The position numbers and the translations under genes are program-made. The notes beneath the pieces are model-generated. The model was not told the DNA's origin. It did no database searches and saw only the letters and a list, made by a program, of their open reading frames with translations. A stretch of DNA of 64,000 nt from Clostridia bacterium (lineage in GTDB: Bacteria; Bacillota; Clostridia; TANB77; CAG-508). The stretch's first letter is position 1. Every line of letters begins with the position of its first letter. Shown here in pieces: positions 26,313 through 35,756 of this stretch. The stretch is taken from contig JAFSBT010000004.1 of NCBI GenBank assembly GCA_017437145.1, positions 85,018 to 149,017 of the forward strand. Direction: 5' to 3'.

Positions 26313-26336
26313 TGATGCCTGGAGTTGTGCTGCATC
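26313..26336 (-). promoter_or_regulatory. Conserved hairpin leader before paralog A
   Basis: On the coding strand TGATGC...GCATCA closes a loop reading AGCACAACTCCAG. The hairpin before paralog B has the same loop pattern with a different but still complementary stem. Confidence 0.55.
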
Positions 26337-26544
26337 AAATTCTATAATATTTTAACACATTATGTATGTTTTTTCAACTTTTTATTGTATAGGAAAAATT
26401 GACTTTTATCTTGACCACATATAAGATTTTTCCGTATACAACAAGGTTAGACTACCTTAGTTCGCCCGAGCTTTAGCTCGTGGCATGTATTTCGCACCTG
26501 CTTCGAAGACTTTACATAGCGAAATGCCTTTCTTATAAATGGTA

Positions 26545-26575
26545 AAGAGCCTCTTCCTATTGTGGAAGCGGCTCT
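26545..26575 (-). terminator. Terminator of the second small paralog
   Basis: AGAGCC-t-CTTCC / GGAAG-c-GGCTCT hairpin with a single mismatch; copy of the terminator at 25934. Confidence 0.7.
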
Positions 26576-26586
26576 ATGAACGCTGA

Positions 26587-26859
26587 CTATTCCCAAGAAA
26601 ATATCATGAAATCATCAAAGAACTCCAGAACAACTCTATGTTCTTCAAAATCATCAATCATTTCTTGGCATTTCTGGAATTTTCCTTCCTTTATAAGCTG
26701 CTTCGATCCTTCCTCCGCTGCCTTCAAGCATTCCAGGTAGGAATCCTTAAAAGGATTCTCCTGAACCGCCAGTTCTATGCGAATTCTAAGTCCTTTTACC
26801 GGACCCACATTGCTGATATGCTTCAGCCAATCTCCGACGGTAACTCCAGGTCTTGCCAT
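26587..26859 (-). CDS. Small unknown protein, tandem paralog B
   Basis: About 90 residues, related to the gene at 25983 (shared N-P-F/Y-x-D-x-Y-L and K-A-A-E-E/A-T-E-Q regions). G+C is again high: the stretch 26701-26760 has 29 G+C in 60. ATG at 26859 follows GGGGGTGA; a GTG three codons upstream overlaps that site. 34 bases upstream is the hairpin leader 26894-26919. Confidence 0.6.
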   Translation of the reverse strand: MARPGVTVGDWLKHISNVGPVKGLRIRIELAVQENPFKDSYLECLKAAEEGSKQLIKEGKFQKCQEMIDDFEEHRVVLEFFDDFMIFSWE

Positions 26860-26893
26860 TACGTTCACCCCCTTTTGTAAAAATGTCTAAACT

Positions 26894-26919
26894 TAAATGC
26901 TGGGGTCTTGCTGCATTTA
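26894..26919 (-). promoter_or_regulatory. Conserved hairpin leader before paralog B
   Basis: On the coding strand TAAATGC...GCATTTA closes a loop reading AGCAAGACCCCA. Compared with 26313-26336 the loop is kept and the stem differs on both sides, which preserves pairing. Confidence 0.55.
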
Positions 26920-26965
26920 GTTCGTTTACATTTTAGCATATTATGTTAAACATTGCAATTCTTAT

Positions 26966-28081
26966 TTATAATTTCTTTCCTAGTTTTACTTTCAAATTAT
27001 ATTCTTTACTATTTCTTAATACTGTTAAATTAGTTTCTTCTCCTACTTTTTTCGTATAAATATAGTTTCTTAATTCCCCCATTCTATTTATTTCAAAACC
27101 ATCTATTGAAGTTATAATATCTCCTTCTTTTAATCCTGTATTATAACATGGTCCATCTTTAGAAATTTCTGCAACATATATACCACTCTCAAATTCTATT
27201 TGCGAATCCAAATAAGGGATTACTTCTTTATCATACGCAAAAATGCCAAGATATGCTTCTTCAAAAGAATCTGTTTTTGCATAGCTTTCAACAACTGGTT
27301 TTATAATATTTATTGGTATTGCGAATCCTATACCTTCAGCTGTGTCTATTTTTACAGAGTTAATTCCTATTACTTTTCCTTCTTCATTTACTAATGGACC
27401 TCCACTATTTCCTGAATTAATACTTGCATCAGTTTGAATTAAATCCTCCATATAACTTAAATTATCTTCTTCCTCAATTTTTACTGTTCTGTTTAATCCA
27501 CTTATAATTCCAGCAGTAACAGTTCTTTGGAATTCCATCCCTACAGGATTTCCGATTGCATAAACTTTTTGACCAAGCTTAATATTCTCTGAATCTGCAA
27601 ACTCTAAATAATTTAACCTACTTGCATTTATTTTTATAATTGCTAAATCTAAATCTTTGTCAGCCCATACAACTGTGCCATTATATTCATTACTATTATC
27701 CAATGTCACATAACAAGTATTATATTTTTCTCCTGCTACATGCCAATTTGTGAGAATATATCCATTTTCTGATACAATTATTCCAGTACCTAATCCTAAT
27801 GAAGTAGTTGAATCCTTTAAGAATATTGATGTCCCAACATCTTGTATTTTCGATATTCCTACTACACATTTAACAACCTGTTCTATAGTATTAGTTGTAT
27901 CCTCATTTTTATTATTTGATAATCTTACTGCTGTGTTTTCATCACTTATATCATATGATTTGACTTCAATATTTAAATACATGTCATAAATAAAAATACT
28001 AGCGGCAGAAACCACAATCATTAAAATAATTAAAATAATATATTTTTTCAATTTGCTTTCCTTTGTTTTATAACTATACAT
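26966..28081 (-). CDS. htrA: HtrA/DegP-type serine protease with PDZ domain
   Basis: 371 residues. One N-terminal membrane helix (about 14-32) anchors an extracellular S1C protease domain. The catalytic triad is His in TNWHVAG, Asp in DLDLAIIK and Ser in NSGNSGGPLV. A C-terminal PDZ domain includes GPCYNTGLKEGDIITSIDG. HtrA proteases remove misfolded exported proteins. GGAGCTAAT precedes the ATG. It is transcribed away from the NRPS gene. Confidence 0.93.
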   Translation of the reverse strand: MYSYKTKESKLKKYIILIILMIVVSAASIFIYDMYLNIEVKSYDISDENTAVRLSNNKNEDTTNTIEQVVKCVVGISKIQDVGTSIFLKDSTTSLGLGTGIIVSENGYILTNWHVAGEKYNTCYVTLDNSNEYNGTVVWADKDLDLAIIKINASRLNYLEFADSENIKLGQKVYAIGNPVGMEFQRTVTAGIISGLNRTVKIEEEDNLSYMEDLIQTDASINSGNSGGPLVNEEGKVIGINSVKIDTAEGIGFAIPINIIKPVVESYAKTDSFEEAYLGIFAYDKEVIPYLDSQIEFESGIYVAEISKDGPCYNTGLKEGDIITSIDGFEINRMGELRNYIYTKKVGEETNLTVLRNSKEYNLKVKLGKKL

Positions 28082-28219
28082 ATTAGCTCCTTCTTATTCT
28101 ATTTTTAACAAAATAGTCTTTTGGTATTCAGTAAGATGTAAAAATTTAAATAAAACATAGGAGCGACCATTCTCTATAAATACTAATCAACAAATTCCCT
28201 TTTATTTTCATGAATTTTA

Positions 28220-28248
28220 TTGATTTTTTTAGGGTTTCATGATATAAA
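28220..28248 (+). promoter_or_regulatory. Promoter for the NRPS operon
   Basis: TTGATT, 17-base spacer, TATAAA. The predicted start of transcription falls inside the following hairpin. Confidence 0.55.
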
Positions 28249-28288
28249 AAAATTGTATATTTGTATTTGTTAAAATATACAATTTTTT
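28246..28288. promoter_or_regulatory. AT-rich hairpin/dyad at the NRPS transcript start
   Basis: AAAAAATTGTATATTT pairs with AAATATACAATTTTTT around a 10-base loop, just upstream of a weak GGGTG ribosome site for the NRPS. It may be an operator or a weak attenuator. Confidence 0.45.
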
Positions 28289-28308
28289 GTAAAAAATAGG
28301 GTGTAGTT

Positions 28309-31122
28309 ATGTACGGAAAGTTATATGATTTGACAAATCCCCAAAAGTCAATTTGGCTTACAGAACAATTTTACAAAGGGACGTCGATTGAAAATATTGT
28401 TGGAACTGTTATTGTTCCTGAAAAAGTAAATTTTAAATTATTAGAAAAAGCTATAAATATTTTTGTTCAAAAAAATGATAGTTTTAGAACTAAAATTGTT
28501 ATCAATGATGGTAAAGTTATGCAATCTTTTTATGATTTTACTCCTTTTGCAGTTGAAACTTTATCAATTTTCTCAGAAAAAGAATTAAAAAAAGTAGAAA
28601 AAGAAATTGCTTCTACTCCTTTTGATGTGTTTAATTCAAATTTATATTTATTTAAAATGATTAAATTTCCTGATGGTCATGGTGGTTTTATTATTTGTGC
28701 ACACCATCTTATGTTTGATGCTTGGTCTTCAGGAATTGGTGCTAGTGAAATCATAGACTTATATATTAAATTATTAAAAGACGAAGAAATATCAAATGAA
28801 CCTTTCCCTTCATATATTGAATATATAAATTCTGAATCAGAATATATAAATAGTGAGAAGTTTCAAAAAGATAAAATTTTTTGGGACACTCTTTTTGCGG
28901 ACATTCCAGAAAATGCAACTATACCAAGTTTAAATTCGCCAAAAACTTTATCTAGTAATGCGAAAAGAAAACAGTTCACAATTATAAAAGAAACTGTTGA
29001 TTTAATAAATGATTTTTGTAAAAAAAATAAATTCTCAATTTTTAATTTCTTTATGGGAGTTTATGCAATTTATATTTATAAAACTTCTAATATAAACAAT
29101 TTTGTGATTGGAACTCCTATTTTAAACAGATCAAATTTTAAAGAAAAACATACTACTGGTATGTTTATTAGTACTATGCCTTTTAAAGTTTCTATTGATA
29201 TTAACGATGATTTTATTTCCTTTGCTTCAAAAATTTCTAAAGATTTCTTTTCAATTTTTAAGCATCAAAAATATTCTTATCAACATATCCTAGAGGATTT
29301 AAGAAAAAGAGATTCTTCAATCCCTAATTTATATAATATTTTAATTTCATATCAAAACACTAGAACTACTACTCAAAAATCAGAAATTCCATTTGAAACA
29401 ACTTGGACTTTTAACAATCATATTTCTGATGATATTGATATACATTTATGTGATATGAATGATACTGGAAATTTAGATATAAAATACGATTATAAAACAT
29501 CTAAATATTCTGTAAGTGATATTTATTGTATGCATGCTAGAATTTTACACATCATAAATCAAATTTTAGAAAATAATAATATTCAAATAAGTAATATAGA
29601 TATTGTAACACCTGATGAAAAGCAAAAAGTTTTATATGATTTTAATAATACAAAAGCAGATTATCCAAAAGATAAGACAATCTCTCAATTATTTGAAGAA
29701 CAAGTTAAAATAACTCCTAATAATGTTGCACTTGTTTTTGAGAATCAAAGTTTAACATATAAAGAATTAAATGAAAAAGCTAATAGTTTAGCTAATTATT
29801 TAAGAAATAATGGAATTTCTAGAAACGATATCATTGGTATAATGGTTAATCGTTCTTTGGAAATGATTATTTCTATTTTAGCTGTTCTTAAGTCAGGAGC
29901 TTCATATATTCCTATTGACCCTGAATATCCACAAGATAGAATTAGCTATATGCTTGAAAACAGTAATTCTAAACTTCTTTTAACTGTTAACAAGTTAAGT
30001 AATAAAGTTAATTTTGAAAATAAAGTTTTTATTGATTTAGATTCTAAAATATATAACTTAAGTCGTTCTAATTTAGATAATATAAATGAACCTGATGATA
30101 CTTCATATATTATTTATACTTCTGGTTCTACCGGTAAGCCTAAAGGGGTTGTTTTAAATCATAGAGCTTTATCAAATTTAACTAATTATTGCAATAATTA
30201 TATAGAATATTTAAAAGATAACTCATATAGAACTATTGTGTCTGTCACAACAGTTAGTTTTGATATATTTATTTTTGAAACTTTAATCTCATTGCAAAGA
30301 GGTTTAAAGTTAGTAATTGCTAGTGAAGAAGCTCAAACTATTCCAAGATTATTAAATAATTTAATTGAAGAGCATAATGTTGAAATTATTCAAACTACTC
30401 CTTCTAGAATGCAGTTATTAGTAAATAATATTTCAGAAATACCTAATTTAAAGAATATAAAATATACTACTTTAGCCGGCGAGCAACTTCCACTTTCTTT
30501 GGTTGAAGCTGTTAAGAAAATCACTAATGGTAAAGTATATAATGGTTATGGGCCTAGTGAAACTACAGTTTTTTCTACTCTTACAGATGTTACTAACCAC
30601 GAACAAATTACTATAGGAAAACCTTTAGATAATACTCAAATTTATATTTTAGACAAAGCTTTAAGACCTGTTCCTATCGGGATTGCAGGTGAAATATATA
30701 TTTCTGGTGATGGTGTTGGCAAAGGTTATTTAAATAATCCTGAATTAACATCTAATAGCTTTATTAACAATCCTTTTATACCTAACACTCTTATGTATAA
30801 ATCTGGAGATATGGGATATTTCCTAGAAAATTCTGAAATCATGTGTTTAGGCAGAAGCGATAATCAAGTTAAAATTAGAGGTTTAAGAATTGAGCTTGAA
30901 GAAATTGAGCACAAGCTTTTAAATATAAAAAATATTTCTACTTGTGTAGTTGTAAAAAAAGTAGATTCTAATATGCATGAATTTCTATGTGCATATTATA
31001 CAGCTACGGAGAGTGTTAATTCAGCGTTTATTCGTGATACCCTAAGGAAAGAGCTTCCCCGGATATATGGTTCCTCAATACTTTATGCAGTTAGAAAAAC
31101 TTCCATATACTCCAAATGGTAA
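28309..31122 (+). CDS. NRPS part 1: starter condensation and first adenylation domain (frameshifted at its 3' end)
   Basis: 937 residues. An N-terminal condensation domain (about 1-440) has the active site AHHLMFDAW (HHxxxD, with Ala where Gly is usual), and its start before any carrier domain suggests a starter C domain that would acylate the first residue. An adenylation domain (about 450-920) follows with YIIYTSGSTGKPKG (core A3), SFDIFIFE (A4) and NGYGPSETT (A5). The specificity residues read by alignment to GrsA are about D-I-F-Q-T-A-G-V-F; I cannot match these to an amino acid. The last 19 or so codons are out of frame: removing one C from CCCC at 31057-31060 restores LP(G)YMVPQYF and joins part 2. 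The first residues of carrier-domain linker are thus in part 2. A sequencing error and a real mutation are both possible. Confidence 0.9.
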   Translation: MYGKLYDLTNPQKSIWLTEQFYKGTSIENIVGTVIVPEKVNFKLLEKAINIFVQKNDSFRTKIVINDGKVMQSFYDFTPFAVETLSIFSEKELKKVEKEIASTPFDVFNSNLYLFKMIKFPDGHGGFIICAHHLMFDAWSSGIGASEIIDLYIKLLKDEEISNEPFPSYIEYINSESEYINSEKFQKDKIFWDTLFADIPENATIPSLNSPKTLSSNAKRKQFTIIKETVDLINDFCKKNKFSIFNFFMGVYAIYIYKTSNINNFVIGTPILNRSNFKEKHTTGMFISTMPFKVSIDINDDFISFASKISKDFFSIFKHQKYSYQHILEDLRKRDSSIPNLYNILISYQNTRTTTQKSEIPFETTWTFNNHISDDIDIHLCDMNDTGNLDIKYDYKTSKYSVSDIYCMHARILHIINQILENNNIQISNIDIVTPDEKQKVLYDFNNTKADYPKDKTISQLFEEQVKITPNNVALVFENQSLTYKELNEKANSLANYLRNNGISRNDIIGIMVNRSLEMIISILAVLKSGASYIPIDPEYPQDRISYMLENSNSKLLLTVNKLSNKVNFENKVFIDLDSKIYNLSRSNLDNINEPDDTSYIIYTSGSTGKPKGVVLNHRALSNLTNYCNNYIEYLKDNSYRTIVSVTTVSFDIFIFETLISLQRGLKLVIASEEAQTIPRLLNNLIEEHNVEIIQTTPSRMQLLVNNISEIPNLKNIKYTTLAGEQLPLSLVEAVKKITNGKVYNGYGPSETTVFSTLTDVTNHEQITIGKPLDNTQIYILDKALRPVPIGIAGEIYISGDGVGKGYLNNPELTSNSFINNPFIPNTLMYKSGDMGYFLENSEIMCLGRSDNQVKIRGLRIELEEIEHKLLNIKNISTCVVVKKVDSNMHEFLCAYYTATESVNSAFIRDTLRKELPRIYGSSILYAVRKTSIYSKW
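29630..29870 (+). repeat. Intragenic direct repeat, copy in module 1
   Basis: 241 bases at the start of adenylation domain 1 that match 32757-32997 at all but five positions by my count, far closer than the rest of the two modules. The segment encodes LYDFNNTKADYPKDKT through NRSLEMII. Confidence 0.85.
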
Positions 31123-34100
31123 AGTAGATAGAAAGAAATTACCAGAGCCTGAGCTTACTGTTTCTAGTAAGAACACTGTTTCTCCAAGAAATAATACAGA
31201 TTCAAAATTAATTAATATTTTGAAAGATTTAATAAATATAGATGAAATAAGTATTGATGATTCATTCTTTGATTTAGGTGGAGATTCTTTAACTGCTATA
31301 AATTTATGTACTAAAATTTATAATGAATTTAATGTACAAGTTTTCGTTAAAGATATTTTAGAAAATCCTATTGTAATGAAATTATCTGACCTTATTGAAA
31401 ATAAAGATTCTAATGTTTCTTTAACAACAATTCCAAAAGTAGAAGAAGCTCCTTCTTACCCTGTTTCTTCTGCTCAAAAAAGAATGTTTTATGCAAGTAA
31501 TATCGCAGGAAATGATTCTACTTTATATAACATTCCAGGTGGTGTTATTTTAAGTAATTTTCCTGATATTAAAAAGCTTCAAAAATGTTTTAATACTCTA
31601 GTTCAAAGACATGAATCTTTACGTACATATTTTGAACTTGAAAATGAAAATGTAGTACAAAAAATTAAACCTTCTTTAGCTTTTAAATTAGAAATTGCAG
31701 AAGAAGAAATTGCTCTTAAAAATATAAAATCAGCTTTTAAAGAATTTGTTAGACCTTTTGATTTGTCAAAAGCTCCGCTTATTCGTGCAAAGCTAGTTCC
31801 TATTAGTTTAAGTAACAGAGTTTTACTTTTAGTTGATATGCATCATATTATTTCTGATGGTACATCTCTTACTATATTAGTAAATGAACTTTGTAAGTTA
31901 TATAACGATGAAGCACTTCCTGATTTACAAATTACTTATAAAGATTTTGCTTGTTTTGAAAATGAACAATTACAAAATGGAGCATTTAAAGATTCTGAAG
32001 AATTTTGGGTTAGTCAATTTGAAAATGACATACCTGTTCTTAACATGCCTCTAACTTATCCTCGTCCTGCTGTTCAATCTTTTGAAGGTAAAAAAGTATA
32101 TTCTTCAATTCCTGCTTCTATGAGAGAAAAAATAGAAGAAATTTCAAACAAATTAGGAATTACTCCTTATATGTTTTTCCTTTCTTGCTATTATATTTTA
32201 CTTTCAAAATATAGTGGTCAAGATGATATTGTTATAGGTTCTGCTATTGTTGGAAGAGACTTACCTGAATTACAAAACTTAATCGGTATGTTTGTAAATT
32301 CTTTACCTTTAAGAAATTCTATAAATGATGAATATTCTTTTAAAGATTTCTTAAATCAAGTAAAAGACAAATGTTTAGAATGCTATAAATATCAAAGTTA
32401 TCCTTTTGATGAATTAGTTAGTAAATTAAACCTAAAAAGAGATACAAGTAGAAGTCCATTATTTGATACTATTTTTATTTATCAAAACAATGGTTATGCT
32501 AAACTAGATTTTGAAGATATAACTGCTGAAAATTATATTCCAGATACTAAAATTTCAAAGTTTGATTTATCTTTAGAAATATTCCCTAAAGATAATATGT
32601 TTGAAATGTCTTTTGAATATTGTACTAAATTATTTAGCCATAAATTTATTGAAAATTTATCTAAACATTATATAAATATTTTATCTGAAATTATTGAAAA
32701 TATAGATATAAAAATTGCTGATATTTCTATGCTTTCAGAAAATGAAAAAAATAAAATTTTATATGATTTTAATAATACAAAAGCAGATTATCCAAAAGAT
32801 AAGACAATCTCTCAATTATTTGAAGAACAAGTTAAAATAACTCCTAATAATGTTGCGGTTGTTTTTGAGAATCAAAGTTTAACATATAAAGAATTAAATG
32901 AAAAAGCTAATAGTTTAGCTCATTACTTAAGAAACAATGGAATTTCTAGAAACGATATCATTGGTATAATGGTTAATCGTTCTTTGGAAATGATTATAGG
33001 AATTTTAGCAACACTTAAAGCTGGTGCATCATACATCCCAATTGACCCTACTTACCCAGAAAGTAGAATAAAATATATTTTAGAAGATAGTAAATTAAAG
33101 TTTATTTTAACTCAGGAAAAAATATTATCAAGTTTCGAGAATTTACCACAAGCATTAGCTATAGATTTATCAAATAATAAGATATATTCAAAATCGATTG
33201 AAAATCTTGATACTGTAAATAAGCCTGAAGATATTGCTTATATAATTTATACTTCAGGTTCTACAGGTAAACCTAAAGGTGTAGCTATTTCTCATAGAAA
33301 TATTGCAAACTTTATAGTAGGAACTTTAAGAAAAATACCTCTAGATGGAACAATTGTATCTGTAACAACTATGTGTTTTGATATATTTGTGCTTGAAAGC
33401 TTGCTTCCTTTAACAAATGGTATGAAAATTGTTCTAGCAAATGAATCAGAACAAAATATACCTCAATTGTTAAATGAATTATGTTTAAAACATTCTGTTG
33501 ATATAATACAAACTACTCCTGCAAGAATGAACTTGCTTTTAAGTGATGAAGAAAGTTTAGATTATATCACTAAGTTAAAAGTAATAATGCTTGGTGGAGA
33601 AAGCTTCCCTGAAAAGCTATTATTTGATTTACAAAAATTGACTACTGCTAATATATATAATATGTATGGACCTACTGAAACTACTGTCTGGTCTACTATT
33701 CAAGATTTAACTAACTTAAGCTCAATAAATATAGGTCAACCTATAGTAAATACAAATATATATATTTTAGATAACAAACTACAGCCTGTTCCTATCGGCA
33801 TACCTGGTAATCTTTATATTGGTGGAGATGGATTATCTTGTGGATATTTTAATAGACCAAAATTAACACAAGAAAAATTTATTGAAAATCCTTTTAATCT
33901 AGCTGAGAAAATATATAATACTGGAGATTTAGCAAAATGGACTATTGATGGAGAAATTGAATACATAGGACGTTCTGATTTTCAAGTCAAAGTTAGAGGT
34001 TTAAGAATTGAACTAGGAGAAATTGAAAAACAAATTTTAGATTTTCCAAAAATCGATAGTGTTTGTGTATGTGTAAAAAAAGATTCGGCAGAAAGAGAAA

Positions 34101-35746
34101 TTCTTTGTGGATATTTTATATCTAAAGAAAGAATATCTACTTCTGAGCTTAAAAATTACTTAAGCAAATTTCTACCTAATTACATGGTCCCATCATTTTT
34201 GATACAATTGGAAGATTTTAAATATACTCCAAATGGAAAAATTGATAGACAAAAATTACCTTTACCTAAAGTATTAAAAAATGAAGGTACAATTGTAACA
34301 GCGAAAACATCAACTGAAATAAAACTTACTAAAATATGGGAAACTCTTTTAGGGTTATCTCCTATTAGTGTTGAAAGTAATTTCTTTGAAATTGGTGGAG
34401 ATTCTATATTGGCTTTAAAAATGCAAATAGAATTATTAAATGAAAACATTAATATTTCTTATGCAGATATCTTTAAACATAATACTATTAAAAATCTTGC
34501 TAAAAGAATTGATAGTTTATTTGAATCTACAGACTCTGATGACTATACACCAAATTATGATTTTTCTAAAATAAATCAATTGATAAGTACAAATACTCCT
34601 AAATCTATTAAAAATCTAAAAAAACGTCCTATCAAAAATGTTCTTTTAACTGGTGCAACAGGATTTTTAGGTGCTCATATTTTAGATTATTTATTAAGCC
34701 ACACCTCTTCTTCTGTGTATTGTATAGTGCGTAAAGACCCAAGTACTACAACTGAAGAAAAGCTTATGCAAAAGTTAAATTATTATTTTGATGATAAATA
34801 TAATTCTTTGTTAAACAAACGATTATTTGTAATAACTTCTGACTTGGAAAAAGAAAATTTAGGTTTAAGTATGTCTAAACAAAAAGAAATTTCAAAAAAT
34901 ATTGATTGTGTAATAAATAGTGCTGCTATTGTTAGACATTATGGCGATTATTCTGAATTTGAAAGAATAAATGTAACTGTTGTTCAAAATTTAATAAATT
35001 TCTGCTTAAAATTTAATAAAAAATTAGTTCAAATTTCTACAATAAGTGTTTCTGGAAATACATTAACTGATTTAGGAATACAATCTAATAACTTTGAGAA
35101 AAATGTTTTCTTTAAAGAAAATAATTTATATATAGATCAACCTTTGAATAATGTATATGTGCGTAGTAAATTTGAAGCTGAAAGATTAGTTCTAGAAAAT
35201 ATTGAAGCTAATTCATTAGATGGACTAATTTTAAGAGTTGGAAATATAACTAATAGATTTTCAGATGGAAAATTTCAACCAAATGCAAATGAAAACGCCT
35301 TTTTAAACAGATTAAAAGCATTTATGGAATTAAAAGCAATTCCAAAATATATTTTAAATAACTATGTTGAATTTACACCTGTAGATTTATTAGCAAAAGC
35401 TATTATAAAAAGTATTGAATATTCTATACGTAATATTACTATTCTTCATTTATACAATCAAAATCATGTATATATAAAGGATTTATTAACTATGCTTCCT
35501 AAAGGAAGTATTGAGATTGTATCTGATGAAAACTTCAAAAATATTTTAAATAAGAATTTACAAATGTCACAAAATAAGGATATAATATCTCATATAACAA
35601 ATGATTTAGACAAAAATAAAAATTTAGTTTATGTATCAAACATAAAAATTAAAAATGACTTTTCAAAGGCCTTTCTTGATAAAATTCATTTCAAATGGGC
35701 TAAAATAAACAAACGATATATACGAAAATTACTAAAGATAATCTAA
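31067..35746 (+). CDS. NRPS part 2: carrier, C-A-T module and terminal reductase
   Basis: 1559 residues, starting at the Met of YMVPQYF; probably continuous with part 1 before the frameshift. Order: end of A1 (1-25); carrier T1 with FFDLGGDSLTAINL (about 65-80); condensation C2 (about 130-560) with MHHIISDGTS; adenylation A2 (about 570-1050) with YIIYTSGSTGKPKG and NMYGPTETT; carrier T2 with FFEIGGDSILALKM (about 1103-1116); reductase R (about 1185-1540) with LLTGATGFLGAHI and the YVRSKFEAE catalytic Tyr-x-x-x-Lys. A2 specificity residues read about D-I-L-Q-M-G-M-V-W, similar to the known glycine code D-I-L-Q-L-G-L-I-W. The R domain would release the dipeptidyl thioester as an aldehyde, giving an N-acyl dipeptide aldehyde or cyclised product. 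No phosphopantetheinyl transferase or exporter lies in the window. Confidence 0.92.
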   Translation: MVPQYFMQLEKLPYTPNGKVDRKKLPEPELTVSSKNTVSPRNNTDSKLINILKDLINIDEISIDDSFFDLGGDSLTAINLCTKIYNEFNVQVFVKDILENPIVMKLSDLIENKDSNVSLTTIPKVEEAPSYPVSSAQKRMFYASNIAGNDSTLYNIPGGVILSNFPDIKKLQKCFNTLVQRHESLRTYFELENENVVQKIKPSLAFKLEIAEEEIALKNIKSAFKEFVRPFDLSKAPLIRAKLVPISLSNRVLLLVDMHHIISDGTSLTILVNELCKLYNDEALPDLQITYKDFACFENEQLQNGAFKDSEEFWVSQFENDIPVLNMPLTYPRPAVQSFEGKKVYSSIPASMREKIEEISNKLGITPYMFFLSCYYILLSKYSGQDDIVIGSAIVGRDLPELQNLIGMFVNSLPLRNSINDEYSFKDFLNQVKDKCLECYKYQSYPFDELVSKLNLKRDTSRSPLFDTIFIYQNNGYAKLDFEDITAENYIPDTKISKFDLSLEIFPKDNMFEMSFEYCTKLFSHKFIENLSKHYINILSEIIENIDIKIADISMLSENEKNKILYDFNNTKADYPKDKTISQLFEEQVKITPNNVAVVFENQSLTYKELNEKANSLAHYLRNNGISRNDIIGIMVNRSLEMIIGILATLKAGASYIPIDPTYPESRIKYILEDSKLKFILTQEKILSSFENLPQALAIDLSNNKIYSKSIENLDTVNKPEDIAYIIYTSGSTGKPKGVAISHRNIANFIVGTLRKIPLDGTIVSVTTMCFDIFVLESLLPLTNGMKIVLANESEQNIPQLLNELCLKHSVDIIQTTPARMNLLLSDEESLDYITKLKVIMLGGESFPEKLLFDLQKLTTANIYNMYGPTETTVWSTIQDLTNLSSINIGQPIVNTNIYILDNKLQPVPIGIPGNLYIGGDGLSCGYFNRPKLTQEKFIENPFNLAEKIYNTGDLAKWTIDGEIEYIGRSDFQVKVRGLRIELGEIEKQILDFPKIDSVCVCVKKDSAEREILCGYFISKERISTSELKNYLSKFLPNYMVPSFLIQLEDFKYTPNGKIDRQKLPLPKVLKNEGTIVTAKTSTEIKLTKIWETLLGLSPISVESNFFEIGGDSILALKMQIELLNENINISYADIFKHNTIKNLAKRIDSLFESTDSDDYTPNYDFSKINQLISTNTPKSIKNLKKRPIKNVLLTGATGFLGAHILDYLLSHTSSSVYCIVRKDPSTTTEEKLMQKLNYYFDDKYNSLLNKRLFVITSDLEKENLGLSMSKQKEISKNIDCVINSAAIVRHYGDYSEFERINVTVVQNLINFCLKFNKKLVQISTISVSGNTLTDLGIQSNNFEKNVFFKENNLYIDQPLNNVYVRSKFEAERLVLENIEANSLDGLILRVGNITNRFSDGKFQPNANENAFLNRLKAFMELKAIPKYILNNYVEFTPVDLLAKAIIKSIEYSIRNITILHLYNQNHVYIKDLLTMLPKGSIEIVSDENFKNILNKNLQMSQNKDIISHITNDLDKNKNLVYVSNIKIKNDFSKAFLDKIHFKWAKINKRYIRKLLKII
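32757..32997 (+). repeat. Intragenic direct repeat, copy in module 2
   Basis: Partner of 29630-29870, 3.1 kb downstream at the same place in adenylation domain 2. Likely outcome of recombination or gene conversion between modules. Confidence 0.85.
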
Positions 35747-35756
35747 AAGGAGGGGT

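Noticed and set aside
26459..26530. GAGCTTTAGCTC and CGAAGCAGGTGCGAA hairpins as a possible riboswitch
   Set aside because: They match short repeat words found elsewhere in the window, and no downstream gene on the same strand fits a riboswitch position.
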